Source: Deltaproteobacteria bacterium
GTDB taxonomy: Bacteria > Desulfobacterota > Desulfobacteria > Desulfobacterales > Desulfosarcinaceae
Direction of reading: 5' to 3'
DNA length: 43,022 nucleotides
NCBI GenBank assembly: GCA_002747175.1
Contig: PDTK01000041.1
Coordinates: 1 to 43,022 of the forward strand
The notes below the pieces were generated by a model that was given only the letters and a program-made list of their open reading frames with translations, did no database searches and was not told the DNA's origin. This document shows positions 1 to 6,994 of the stretch, one piece after another. The position numbers were made by a program, and so were the translations under genes. The first letter of the stretch is position 1. Each line of letters starts with the position of its first letter.

Positions 1-28
1 GACTGTGTGTTTTGCGTTTTTTACCCAT
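1..28 (-). CDS. Start of an unknown gene, cut by the window edge
   Basis: An ATG on the minus strand at 28-26 is preceded by a strong ribosome binding site (AGGAGG, read from plus 36-41, spacing about 8). The frame is open to the window edge. Only nine codons are visible, reading MGKKRKTHS. The basic start and good ribosome site suggest a real gene, but no family can be assigned. Confidence 0.5.
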
Positions 29-196
29 TGTCAGATCCTCCTGAATTTTGGTCTGACTCATAGCTTATCACATTGTCCAGTTTTTGGGCGCCACCGCCGA
101 GAAGTTTTTTTTCAAAAAATGCGACAATTATCTTGACAGATAGCGTACCCCGTGAACAGGTACAAAAGATCTGAGTCATAAAAAGAAGGCAAGCTC

Positions 197-397
197 ATGG
201 ACACAAAGCGAATCATTTGGTTGGTACTGAAGGGGCTTTCGTTTGCCAGCATCGGAGCGGTCTTTTATACGCTTTTTTGCATGAATGGGATCTGACCGGC
301 CTCCATTGCCACCAGGATGGTGACACGGATTATTCCGCTGTTGGTATTGTACTATGTATTCGACATGGCTGCTAAAAAGATCAGATCTCAATTCTGA
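197..397 (+). CDS. Small two-segment membrane protein with in-frame TGA; candidate selenoprotein or nonsense-broken gene
   Basis: An ATG at 197 follows a GAAGG ribosome site. The frame runs 32 codons (a hydrophobic segment ending FCMNGI), meets TGA at 293-295, then stays open 33 further codons to TGA at 395-397. The second half has another hydrophobic stretch (IIPLLVLYYVF) and a basic end (AAKKIRSQF), so both halves look like one 65-residue, two-pass membrane protein. Bases 310-322 after the TGA can form a hairpin CACC-AGGAT-GGTG, whose GG-bearing loop begins 19 bases after the TGA. The loop of the E. coli fdhF SECIS sits at nearly the same place. selA lies at 34580, so selenocysteine insertion is plausible for this genome. 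Alternatives are a simple nonsense mutation or a genuine 32-residue peptide. I recognise no family. Confidence 0.45.
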
Positions 398-401
398 TTA
401 A

Positions 402-428
402 CCGCCGTTCCCATTTTTGGGGCGGCGG
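402..428 (+). terminator. Hairpin after the small TGA-containing ORF
   Basis: CCGCCG (402-407) pairs with CGGCGG (423-428), with an inner CCC/GGG pairing around a T-rich loop. It begins five bases after the last stop of the small ORF. No T-run follows, so termination efficiency is uncertain. The 240 bases from here to 666 hold no gene I can support. Confidence 0.4.
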
Positions 429-665
429 GTGAAAATAGACATCCAATCGGACGCCCCTGCCAAAGCGCCAGCCCACCCGCCAAACCACCAACCCCGGTGG
501 GGCCTGGCGTGGGCCTTGCCTCTGATGACATCAATCCGATTTCTCGGATGGCGCTGCTGGTTTGGCACTGTCGGATAAGTGAGTTTGAATTATGACAGAA
601 GCCGTGAGAAGCATGACAGACCTTTTGCCCTGGGTCTTTTCAAGCGACGGCATTCTTCTTCGAGC

Positions 666-695
666 GGGCTTCATCAGACCACCCGCCCGGCGGGT
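666..695. repeat. Dispersed terminator-like repeat, copy 1 (3' of queE)
   Basis: This element reads gggcttcatcagaccaccc followed by a GCGGGT hairpin arm, and a near-identical copy lies at 31778-31807. It sits just 3' of the stop of leftward queE and contains the self-complementary ACCCGCC/GGCGGGT. It probably acts as transcription terminator or REP-type element. Confidence 0.55.
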
Positions 696-701
696 TGTAT
701 T

Positions 702-1346
702 CTATACGCCACACTCCTGTTCGGGCCAGATTATTTTATGCAATTGGGTTTGAATCCGGGCCTGGATTCTCGATTCAAGCACCCATTGGGCCAGTTGTTT
801 CAGCGGCAATTGATTTGAAATGGCGGAAAACAGAACCCGGTCGAATGGCAGCTCCGCCGGAAGATGGGACATCATTTCTACGGCAAAGCAAAAGTCGTTT
901 CGGTCGCCTACGACAAATTTGACCTGATCATTGGGTGACAGCCGCTTGAGATTCGCAAGGTCGTTCTTGGTTTCCTCACCGCTCGACGGACATTTGATAT
1001 CCATAATGCGGCTGCATCGTCGGTCCACCTGATCAATATCCAGGGATCCATTGGTTTCCATCAGAACCTGGCAGCCTTTTTTTAACAACGCATCCACCAG
1101 TACCGGGGTCTGTGATTGCATAAGCGGCTCACCGCCCGTGATTTCCACTATATTGCAGTGAAATGATTCGATTTGGCTCATGATCTCATGGACGGTCATG
1201 CCGCGACCTTCGTCGAACGCATAGCGGGTATCGCAATAGCGGCAGCGCAGATTGCATCCGGTGAGGCGAATGAACACGCAGGGCAGGCCCGAGTGGATAG
1301 ATTCGCCCTGGATACTGTGAAAAATTTCGTTTACGATAAGGGCCAT
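702..1346 (-). CDS. queE: 7-carboxy-7-deazaguanine synthase
   Basis: This is a radical SAM enzyme of the queuosine/preQ1 pathway that contracts 6-carboxy-tetrahydropterin to 7-carboxy-7-deazaguanine in the cytosol. From the chosen start (MALIVNEIF) the family signature HSIQGES is at about 10-16, and the iron-sulfur motif CX3CX2C is at C31, C35 and C38 (GCNLRCRYC). EITGGEPL follows as the SAM-binding glycine motif. The length of 214 residues suits the family. A start 10 codons earlier (1376) is also open. I prefer 1346 because family members begin right before this motif, although neither start has a clear ribosome site. No other queuosine genes are adjacent. The gene stands alone, leftward, with a repeat-type hairpin just downstream. 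Confidence 0.93.
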   Translation of the reverse strand: MALIVNEIFHSIQGESIHSGLPCVFIRLTGCNLRCRYCDTRYAFDEGRGMTVHEIMSQIESFHCNIVEITGGEPLMQSQTPVLVDALLKKGCQVLMETNGSLDIDQVDRRCSRIMDIKCPSSGEETKNDLANLKRLSPNDQVKFVVGDRNDFCFAVEMMSHLPAELPFDRVLFSAISNQLPLKQLAQWVLESRIQARIQTQLHKIIWPEQECGV

Positions 1347-1645
1347 GGTAATATTTTTGTTGTTCAAGTTACCCATCGTGTCATAAAAAATGGGGAAACT
1401 ATCGTTAGTGTTTGAAATAATAAAGAAAATAAATACTTTGCCCTTGACCGGCGCTGAAACCCTTTCTATCCGTTTTTTTACGGGGCGCTCCCTTTTGTAT
1501 TTTTGGGAAGTTGTCGTGATTTCCCATTATACAAAAGAAGCGGCTCATGTTGTCAATATTGTTGGGATACGGGCGTTATGCCTGCGCTGGAATGGTGTTC
1601 GTCCAGACATCGGCAAATGATGGTAAACCAATGAAAAGGCTCGTA

Positions 1646-2854
1646 ATGCGAATCTATCGCCTCGAAAACGTCGTTCAAAACTATGCATGGGGTTCCACGA
1701 CCGCAATTTCCCAAATAACACGCCGGCCCACCCCATCGGAAAAACCCCAGGCCGAATTGTGGATGGGCACTCACCCCAAAGGTCCTTCCCGTGTCCAAAT
1801 TGATGACCATACCATGGCGCTTCAGGAACTGATCGAACAACAGCCGGTTGACATCCTTGGGCCGCACACCGCCAAACATTACAATAACGCGTTGCCCTTT
1901 TTGTTCAAAATCCTGGCCGCGGCAAGACCGCTGTCCATCCAGGCCCACCCTGACATGGCGCAGGCAAGGGAAGGATATGCGCGTGAAAACCGAACCGGCA
2001 AGCCAGTGGATGCACCGGACCGCAATTACCGGGACGGTAATCACAAACCTGAAATCATCGTTGCTTTAACGCCTTTTTGGGGACTGAATGGCTTTCGGAT
2101 ACCGGAAACGGCCGCAGCGCTGTTGGACCCGATTTGTCCGACTTCGTTGAAAGACGCCTTAAAAGCACTGCGTTTTGACGGAAAAAAGGGATTACGGACC
2201 TTTTTCAATGCAATGATGACCTTGGGTGATAAAGAAAAAACAGCGGCTTGCGATGAAATCGTGCGAAAAGCGGCCGCTACCGGAACAAAAACGCCTGTCC
2301 TTGAGTGGGTTCTTACCCTGGCAGATGCTTATCCGGGAGACCTGGGAATCTTGTCACCGGCCTTATTGAACCTGGTCTGCCTTGATCCCGGCCAGGCCAT
2401 GTACCTGCCCGCCGGCCAGTTGCATGCCTATCTGGACGGGGTAGGCATTGAACTGATGGCCAACTCGGACAATGTGTTAAGGGGTGGATTAACGCCGAAA
2501 CATGTGGATGTATCCGAGTTGCTTCGAATCGTCCGTTTTCAAAGCACTGCGGTAAAGACAATCGGTCCGGAACCGGCCAGGGATTGCGAAGCCGTTTACC
2601 ACAGCCCCGCGGCCGAATTCTGCCTGAGCGTCATTCGTACCTGTGCGGTAACGGCCTACCGTGCACCCGCCATACGGTCCGTGGAAATATTGTTGTGTAC
2701 GGAAGGAAAGGGACGGATGGCGGAAACCGGTTGCGGTGAAACACTCGATGTTTCCAGCGGTAACAGCTTTCTGGTCCCGGCCGCGGTAAAAGGTTACACG
2801 ATCCGTGGTGATCTCACTTTATATAAAGCTTCCGTGCCTTTAGGGTTCGCGTAA
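1646..2854 (+). CDS. manA: Mannose-6-phosphate isomerase, class I
   Basis: This zinc-dependent cytosolic enzyme interconverts mannose-6-phosphate and fructose-6-phosphate, feeding GDP-mannose and polysaccharide synthesis. The N-terminus reads YRLENVVQNYAWGS, then AELWMGTHPKGPS (motif of class I enzymes). The zinc-binding cupin segment LSIQAHPD comes next, followed by KPEIIVAL and the YLPAGQLHAYLDGVGIELMANSDNVLRGG block. The 402 residues match the usual length of about 390-400. The open frame extends back to 1547, but the ATG at 1646 has AAAAGG six bases upstream and starts right before the conserved N-terminus. An ATG at 1631 is the alternative. The gene appears monocistronic. Confidence 0.93.
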   Translation: MRIYRLENVVQNYAWGSTTAISQITRRPTPSEKPQAELWMGTHPKGPSRVQIDDHTMALQELIEQQPVDILGPHTAKHYNNALPFLFKILAAARPLSIQAHPDMAQAREGYARENRTGKPVDAPDRNYRDGNHKPEIIVALTPFWGLNGFRIPETAAALLDPICPTSLKDALKALRFDGKKGLRTFFNAMMTLGDKEKTAACDEIVRKAAATGTKTPVLEWVLTLADAYPGDLGILSPALLNLVCLDPGQAMYLPAGQLHAYLDGVGIELMANSDNVLRGGLTPKHVDVSELLRIVRFQSTAVKTIGPEPARDCEAVYHSPAAEFCLSVIRTCAVTAYRAPAIRSVEILLCTEGKGRMAETGCGETLDVSSGNSFLVPAAVKGYTIRGDLTLYKASVPLGFA

Positions 2855-2859
2855 ACCTC

Positions 2860-2979
2860 ATGTTTGCATACAAAATGCGAAAATTATCGTTGACGATTAG
2901 TCGTATTTTTTTGATAAGCGGACTTTTGATCCTTACTCCGGCGGCATCCCGGTTGCATCGTGTTTTGTCGGCGGGATAG
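2860..2979 (+). other. Possible 39-residue ORF with a signal-peptide-like sequence
   Basis: Five bases after the isomerase, an ATG opens a short frame whose product is basic at first (YKMRKLSLTISR), then hydrophobic (IFLISGLLILTPAAS), and stops at 2977-2979. It resembles a signal peptide. A different frame downstream stays open into the next gene, so this could be the front of a frameshifted exported protein, a short peptide, or chance. There is no clear ribosome site. Apart from this I see nothing in the 304 bases between 2855 and 3158. Confidence 0.2.
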
Positions 2980-3158
2980 CCGCCAGGCAAACCGATTCAG
3001 GGACAATTTTTACGAAACCGGTTCGCCCGGATCACCGATCTGCCGCGATCCAATCAATCCGGGCTTTCGACATCGGATCCGGCCCGGTTGTCCGCCGCGC
3101 GGATTTTCGAAGTCAATGCCTCCGGAACGGATCCATCTGTAACCAGCGAGGTACAATC

Positions 3159-3374
3159 ATGATTGAAAACAGTCCGACCGTCAGGGTTCAAATCAATATT
3201 GATCTGTCGGCTGCCGCATTACAAGCGGTGGTTTCCACCTCCAAACAGATAGCGGGAGCCGATGCCAGCGGCCACTATCGCGTGGACACGGCCGACGCTT
3301 TATCAGCCCTCATTTCCAAATTTTTACATGAGAAAGGGTTTGAGGAATATTCCCGCAATCCGGATAATTATTGA
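3159..3374 (+). CDS. Small protein of unknown function
   Basis: The gene encodes 71 residues from an ATG preceded by GAGGT at a spacing of seven bases. The product is soluble, with a predicted beta start (TVRVQINIDLS), an alanine-rich helix (AAALQAVVSTSKQIAG) and a second helix (ALSALISKFLHEKGF). There are no cysteines and no membrane segment. I do not recognise a family. It lies between the isomerase and a perfect hairpin at 3434-3465, so it is probably the last gene of its transcript. Confidence 0.6.
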   Translation: MIENSPTVRVQINIDLSAAALQAVVSTSKQIAGADASGHYRVDTADALSALISKFLHEKGFEEYSRNPDNY

Positions 3375-3433
3375 CGGTGCTTTTGTCCGTCCGGACGCGT
3401 GTTGTTTGTTGATAATCAAAAATATAAATAACT

Positions 3434-3465
3434 TATATCATTCCCGCCGGTGCGGGAATGATATA
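3434..3465. terminator. Perfect 14-bp hairpin, likely terminator
   Basis: tatatcattcccgc (3434-3447) is exactly complementary to 3452-3465, with the loop CGGT. It stands between the small unknown gene and the FMN-binding-like gene. The bases after it are T-rich (atttggtgacttttt), fitting an intrinsic terminator for rightward transcription. Confidence 0.6.
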
Positions 3466-3507
3466 TTTGGTGACTTTTTACGAAACGATTAAGGTTGGGA
3501 GGATACA

Positions 3508-3903
3508 ATGGATCTAAAAAAATATTTTACCGACACAGAAGGGGTAGGGGTGTTGTCCACGGCTGATGATGCCGGCAGGGTCAACGGCGCGATTTATTCT
3601 AGACCGCACCTGCTTGATGACGGATATGTCAGCTTTATCATGCGTGACCGGCTTACCAGAAACAATCTGCAGCACAACCCTTATGCGCACTATCTGTTCC
3701 TGGAAAAGGGCGGTGGTTATTCCGGTGTGCGTATCTATCTGGAAAAGGTGAAAGAGGTGCAGGACAAAGAATTGATTGCCCAGCTCTCAAGGCGAAAAGA
3801 AAAATCTGATCTCCAGGAGAAAGCACCTTCGATTTTTTTGGTCTCGTTTAAGATCATCAAACTCATTGAACTTCTCGGCGATAAGGAGATTACGGTGGAA
3901 TAG
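3508..3903 (+). CDS. Pyridoxamine 5'-phosphate oxidase-like FMN-binding protein
   Basis: The 131 residues fit the split-barrel flavin reductase/PPOX fold: GVGVLSTADDAGRVNGAIYSRP, then DDGYVSFIMRDRLTRNNLQHNPYAHYLFLE, the strand-turn pattern of the short general-stress and pyridoxamine-oxidase-like proteins. Such proteins usually bind FMN, F420 or heme in the cytosol. The substrate cannot be read from sequence. The start is set by a strong ribosome site (GGGAGG). The photolyase gene starts ten bases after its stop, so the two are probably co-transcribed, and a flavin or oxidative and light-stress link is possible. It lacks the C-terminal motif of true PdxH and is much shorter, so I do not call it pdxH. 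Confidence 0.72.
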   Translation: MDLKKYFTDTEGVGVLSTADDAGRVNGAIYSRPHLLDDGYVSFIMRDRLTRNNLQHNPYAHYLFLEKGGGYSGVRIYLEKVKEVQDKELIAQLSRRKEKSDLQEKAPSIFLVSFKIIKLIELLGDKEITVE

Positions 3904-3913
3904 GATAAAAAAC

Positions 3914-5350
3914 ATGCCAGACGGACTTGCCATTCACTGGTTTCGCAAGGATCTGCGCATTGCCGATAACCCCGCACTGCTAAAGGCTGTCGGGCACAGC
4001 CGGGTGTTGCCGATCTATATTCTCGACGAAGAAAACGCCGGTGCGTTTGCCATGGGTTCGGCAAACCGCTGGTGGCTTCATTATTCTCTTATATCCCTGA
4101 ATAAAGACCTTGGCGGTGCCTTATCGCTTTATCGTGGCGACCCGTTGACCATTTTACAGTCGTTGATTGAACGTCTTCCTGTCAGCGGTGTCTACTGGAA
4201 CCGTTGTTATGAACCCTGGCGTATCCAGCGTGACAAGCGCATCAAGAAAACGTTGCAACAACAACATATTCATGTTGAAAGCCACAATGGGTCATTGCTG
4301 TGGGAGCCATGGACGGTGATGAAAAAAGACGGCACCCCCTATAAGGTTTTCACCCCTTATTACAATAGGGGGTGTCTGCCTGGTATCCCGCCGCGATTCC
4401 CTCTGAACGCACCCCAAAAAGTTCAATGGTATCAGGATGACAAGACGGCTGACATGCCGGCACTTCAGCTTTTGCCCCGTATTCGTTGGGACAAACAGCT
4501 TGAACCCCACTGGCAAATCGGTGAGGATGCCGCCCGTGACCGCCTAGCGGCCTTTCTTGATGAAGATCTGCTCAACTATCGCGAAGGTCGGGACTTTCCC
4601 GCAAAAAACCGGACGTCAAAACTATCACCGCATCTTCATTTTGGGGAAATCTCACCCCACCAGATCTGGTATACCCTTGACAGCATGGCGGACAGTGACG
4701 ACACCAATCATTTCCGCAGCGAGCTGGGGTGGCGGGAATTTTCCTACTACTTACTTTTTCACAATCCTGGTCTGCCCAAGGAAAACCTGCGGGAAAAATT
4801 CAACCATTTCCCCTGGGAAAAGGATGCCTTGAAACGGCAGGCCTGGCAGAAGGGGCAAACCGGGATCCCCCTGGTGGACGCGGGGATGCGTGAATTGTGG
4901 CAGACCGGCTATATGCACAACCGCGTGCGCATGGTTGTCGGTTCGTTTTTTGTGAAAAATTTACGCCTGCACTGGCATGACGGTGAGCGCTGGTTCCGGG
5001 ATTGTCTCGTTGATGCGGATCTTGCCAGTAACGCTGCCAGTTGGCAGTGGGTTGCCGGTTGCGGCAGTGATGCGGCACCCTACTTCCGTATTTTCAACCC
5101 GGTGACCCAGGGCAAGAAATTTGACCCGGAGGGGAAATATATTCGCCAGTATGTCCCTGAGATTTCTGCACTGCCGAACAAATACCTGTTCAGCCCGTGG
5201 ATGGCCCCTGCATCGGTACTACAAGCGGCGAACATTACCCTTGGCACAACCTATCCTCAGCCTGTGGTCGATTTACAAATTTCACGAGAACTGGCATTGG
5301 CGGCTTTTCGGAACCTGTCGGGCAACCGATTGTCGTCACATAAGATGTAA
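3914..5350 (+). CDS. phrB: Deoxyribodipyrimidine photolyase (cryptochrome/photolyase family)
   Basis: A light-driven flavoenzyme that splits cyclobutane pyrimidine dimers. The N-terminal antenna-binding Rossmann domain begins IHWFRKDLRIADNPAL. The C-terminal FAD domain contains KLSPHLHFGEISP, then WREFSYYLL, GIPLVDAGMREL, TGYMHNRVRMVV, and the hallmark DADLASNAASWQWVAGCG followed by APYFRIFNPVTQG. The tryptophan-rich WQW stretch and NAASWQW identify a class I CPD photolyase rather than a DASH cryptochrome. The 478 residues are typical. The frame is open back to 3776, but the ATG at 3914 lies ten bases after the previous stop, follows AGGAT, and starts exactly at the conserved region. Confidence 0.93.
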   Translation: MPDGLAIHWFRKDLRIADNPALLKAVGHSRVLPIYILDEENAGAFAMGSANRWWLHYSLISLNKDLGGALSLYRGDPLTILQSLIERLPVSGVYWNRCYEPWRIQRDKRIKKTLQQQHIHVESHNGSLLWEPWTVMKKDGTPYKVFTPYYNRGCLPGIPPRFPLNAPQKVQWYQDDKTADMPALQLLPRIRWDKQLEPHWQIGEDAARDRLAAFLDEDLLNYREGRDFPAKNRTSKLSPHLHFGEISPHQIWYTLDSMADSDDTNHFRSELGWREFSYYLLFHNPGLPKENLREKFNHFPWEKDALKRQAWQKGQTGIPLVDAGMRELWQTGYMHNRVRMVVGSFFVKNLRLHWHDGERWFRDCLVDADLASNAASWQWVAGCGSDAAPYFRIFNPVTQGKKFDPEGKYIRQYVPEISALPNKYLFSPWMAPASVLQAANITLGTTYPQPVVDLQISRELALAAFRNLSGNRLSSHKM

Positions 5351-5392
5351 ACAACAGAGGTTGAGAGTCGGTAAGGGTTTACAGGGTATCGG

Positions 5393-5437
5393 CTGTGCTT
5401 TACAGGTATTGGCTGCTTCCATCCCGTGAACAGGTAC
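5393..5437. repeat. Dispersed intergenic repeat, copy B
   Basis: The stretch CTGTGCTTTACAGG...TTGGCTGCTT...CCCGTGAACAGGTAC is matched over about 42 bases by 31562-31605. Its right end, CCCGTGAACAGGTAC (5423-5437), also occurs exactly at 149-163. A partial tandem duplication precedes it (tttacagggtatcggctg at about 5379-5396). Each copy is intergenic, and copies B and C abut broken gene fragments. Confidence 0.5.
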
Positions 5438-5501
5438 GAGCGTCGAAACGGTGGCTTTGCAGTATCGGATATCGGCATTTATCTTTCGCGGAATACGCTG
5501 A

Positions 5502-5561
5502 GTGGTTACGGCTTTTGATCTGGAAAAGCTGGTCGGTATCGTGAGAAATACCATCGGGTAG
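5502..5561 (+). pseudogene. Possible remnant of a receiver-domain C-terminus
   Basis: In this frame the codons read FDLEKLVGIVRNTIG then TAG. The last helix of response-regulator receiver domains typically reads KPFDLEKLxxIVRxxI, so this looks like the tail of a receiver gene whose body is gone. A stop (5499-5501) lies just upstream in frame, so no intact gene remains. The piece is short and the match could be chance. Confidence 0.3.
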
Positions 5562-5569
5562 GGGGCTGT

Positions 5570-6994
5570 TTATTTGACGGTCGTTTTGATTCTGATGCTG
5601 TACTTTTCAATCTTTGCGTGAAGGGTCGGCCTGGAAATGCCCAGCAATTTGGCGGCCTGTGATCGGTTGCCGTCGGTCAGGCTCAAGGCTTCCCCAACCA
5701 AAACACTGCCGAAGTGGTCCATACAGTTTTCAAACAGATTGTCCTGGACCCCATTGGACAACAGTGTGCGAATCCATGTCCGGATGCTTTCATCACAGGC
5801 ACTTTCACTCGGTGGGCTGTTTTTCGCTTCGCTGCCGATGGCCTGTGTAATGTCCGACATACTCAAAGGCGCACCCCGATTGAAAATCAGCGCTTTTTGA
5901 AGGGTGTTGGAAAGTTCGCGAATATTCCCCGGCCAGGGGCTGGAAACCAGCATGGATACGGCTTCGCGGGTGATGCCCGGATTTTCGATGCCGAGCTCGT
6001 TGGAAAAGCGGGTGAGGAAATAATCGGCCAGCAACGGAATGTCACCGGCACGGTCGCGCAATGATGGCAGCCAGATGGTGATCACTTTGAGCCGGTAGTA
6101 AAGGTCTTCGCGAAATTGTCCGCCGGTGATCAACCGTTCCAGATCCCGGTTGGTGGCGGCGATTATCCTCACATCTACGGGAATGGTGTCCCGTCCACCC
6201 AGGCGTTCGACGCTTTTTTCCTGGAGCAGGCGTAGCATCTTGGCCTGCAGGTTCAAGGGCATATCCCCAATTTCATCCAAAAATATGGTCCCGCCGCTGG
6301 CTTGTTCGATTTTTCCCACGCGTCGATGGGTTGCTCCGGTAAATGCCCCCTTTTCATATCCGAATAACTCACTTTCGAGCAGTGTGTCGGGAATGGCCAC
6401 ACAATTGATCACCAGAAACGGTTTTTTCGATCGAATGCTGTGCTGATACAGCGCACGGGCCACCAACTCTTTACCCGACCCGGATTCACCGCGAATCAAG
6501 ACGGTGGCGTCGGTGGCGGATACGCGGCCGATGGCTTTGTACACCTCCTGCATGGCTGGACTTTTGCCAACGATGGCTTCGCCCTCGGTTTTGTCCGGCG
6601 GTACATCCATTTCCACCGGTGATCGCATGAAGCGGCCGGCCTCTATTGCCTGTCGAATGGTGGATAGCATTTGAGGAATGTCGAAAGGCTTGATGACGTA
6701 ATCGAAAGCGCCCATTTTCGTGGCTTCAATGGCCGTCTCCGTAGTGCCATAGGCGGTCATGATAATGACCGGCAATTTCTGCTCGATCAGATGGATTTGC
6801 CTGAACGTCTCCAGGCCGCTGATACCCGGTAAGCGAACATCAAGTACCACCAGGTCGGGAAGTTCTTCACCGACCATACGAATACCGGCCTCGCCCGATG
6901 CCGCAGTGCGGACCTGGTATCCCTCTTCTCTGAGCAGCCGTTCGAAACTGATGCGTAACTGGTCGTCATCATCGATAATCAGGACGCTATTCAC
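5570..6994 (-). CDS. NtrC-family sigma-54 response regulator
   Basis: This is a phosphorylation-controlled activator of sigma-54 RNA polymerase. An N-terminal receiver (about 1-120) has acidic D8-D11, phospho-acceptor D52, T80 and K102. An AAA+ domain (about 140-370) has Walker A GESGSGKE at 169-176, the sigma-54 contact loop GAFTGA at 216-221, and the Walker B region GGTIFLDEIGDM. The C-terminal Fis-type helix-turn-helix reads NRSQAAKLLGISRPTLHAKI. The start is GTG at 6994, overlapping the kinase stop by GTGA, with AAGGAG seven bases upstream, so it is translationally coupled to its kinase. It is the only DNA-binding regulator in this island and therefore the prime candidate for the dyads at 16474-16512 and 21117-21160. 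Confidence 0.95.
   Translation of the reverse strand: MNSVLIIDDDDQLRISFERLLREEGYQVRTAASGEAGIRMVGEELPDLVVLDVRLPGISGLETFRQIHLIEQKLPVIIMTAYGTTETAIEATKMGAFDYVIKPFDIPQMLSTIRQAIEAGRFMRSPVEMDVPPDKTEGEAIVGKSPAMQEVYKAIGRVSATDATVLIRGESGSGKELVARALYQHSIRSKKPFLVINCVAIPDTLLESELFGYEKGAFTGATHRRVGKIEQASGGTIFLDEIGDMPLNLQAKMLRLLQEKSVERLGGRDTIPVDVRIIAATNRDLERLITGGQFREDLYYRLKVITIWLPSLRDRAGDIPLLADYFLTRFSNELGIENPGITREAVSMLVSSPWPGNIRELSNTLQKALIFNRGAPLSMSDITQAIGSEAKNSPPSESACDESIRTWIRTLLSNGVQDNLFENCMDHFGSVLVGEALSLTDGNRSQAAKLLGISRPTLHAKIEKYSIRIKTTVK

Noticed and set aside
118..170. TTGACA at about 133 as a promoter for the small TGA-containing ORF
   Set aside because: No acceptable -10 box at 16-18 bases spacing, so I do not call a promoter.
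1560..1600. Integron attC-like site (GTTATGC within a palindrome)
   Set aside because: Core does not fit GTTRRRY, no paired R/L boxes, no integrase in the window.
2960..3142. 60-codon plus-strand frame before the small unknown gene
   Set aside because: No ribosome site, Arg/Pro-rich low-information product, overlaps another equally open frame.
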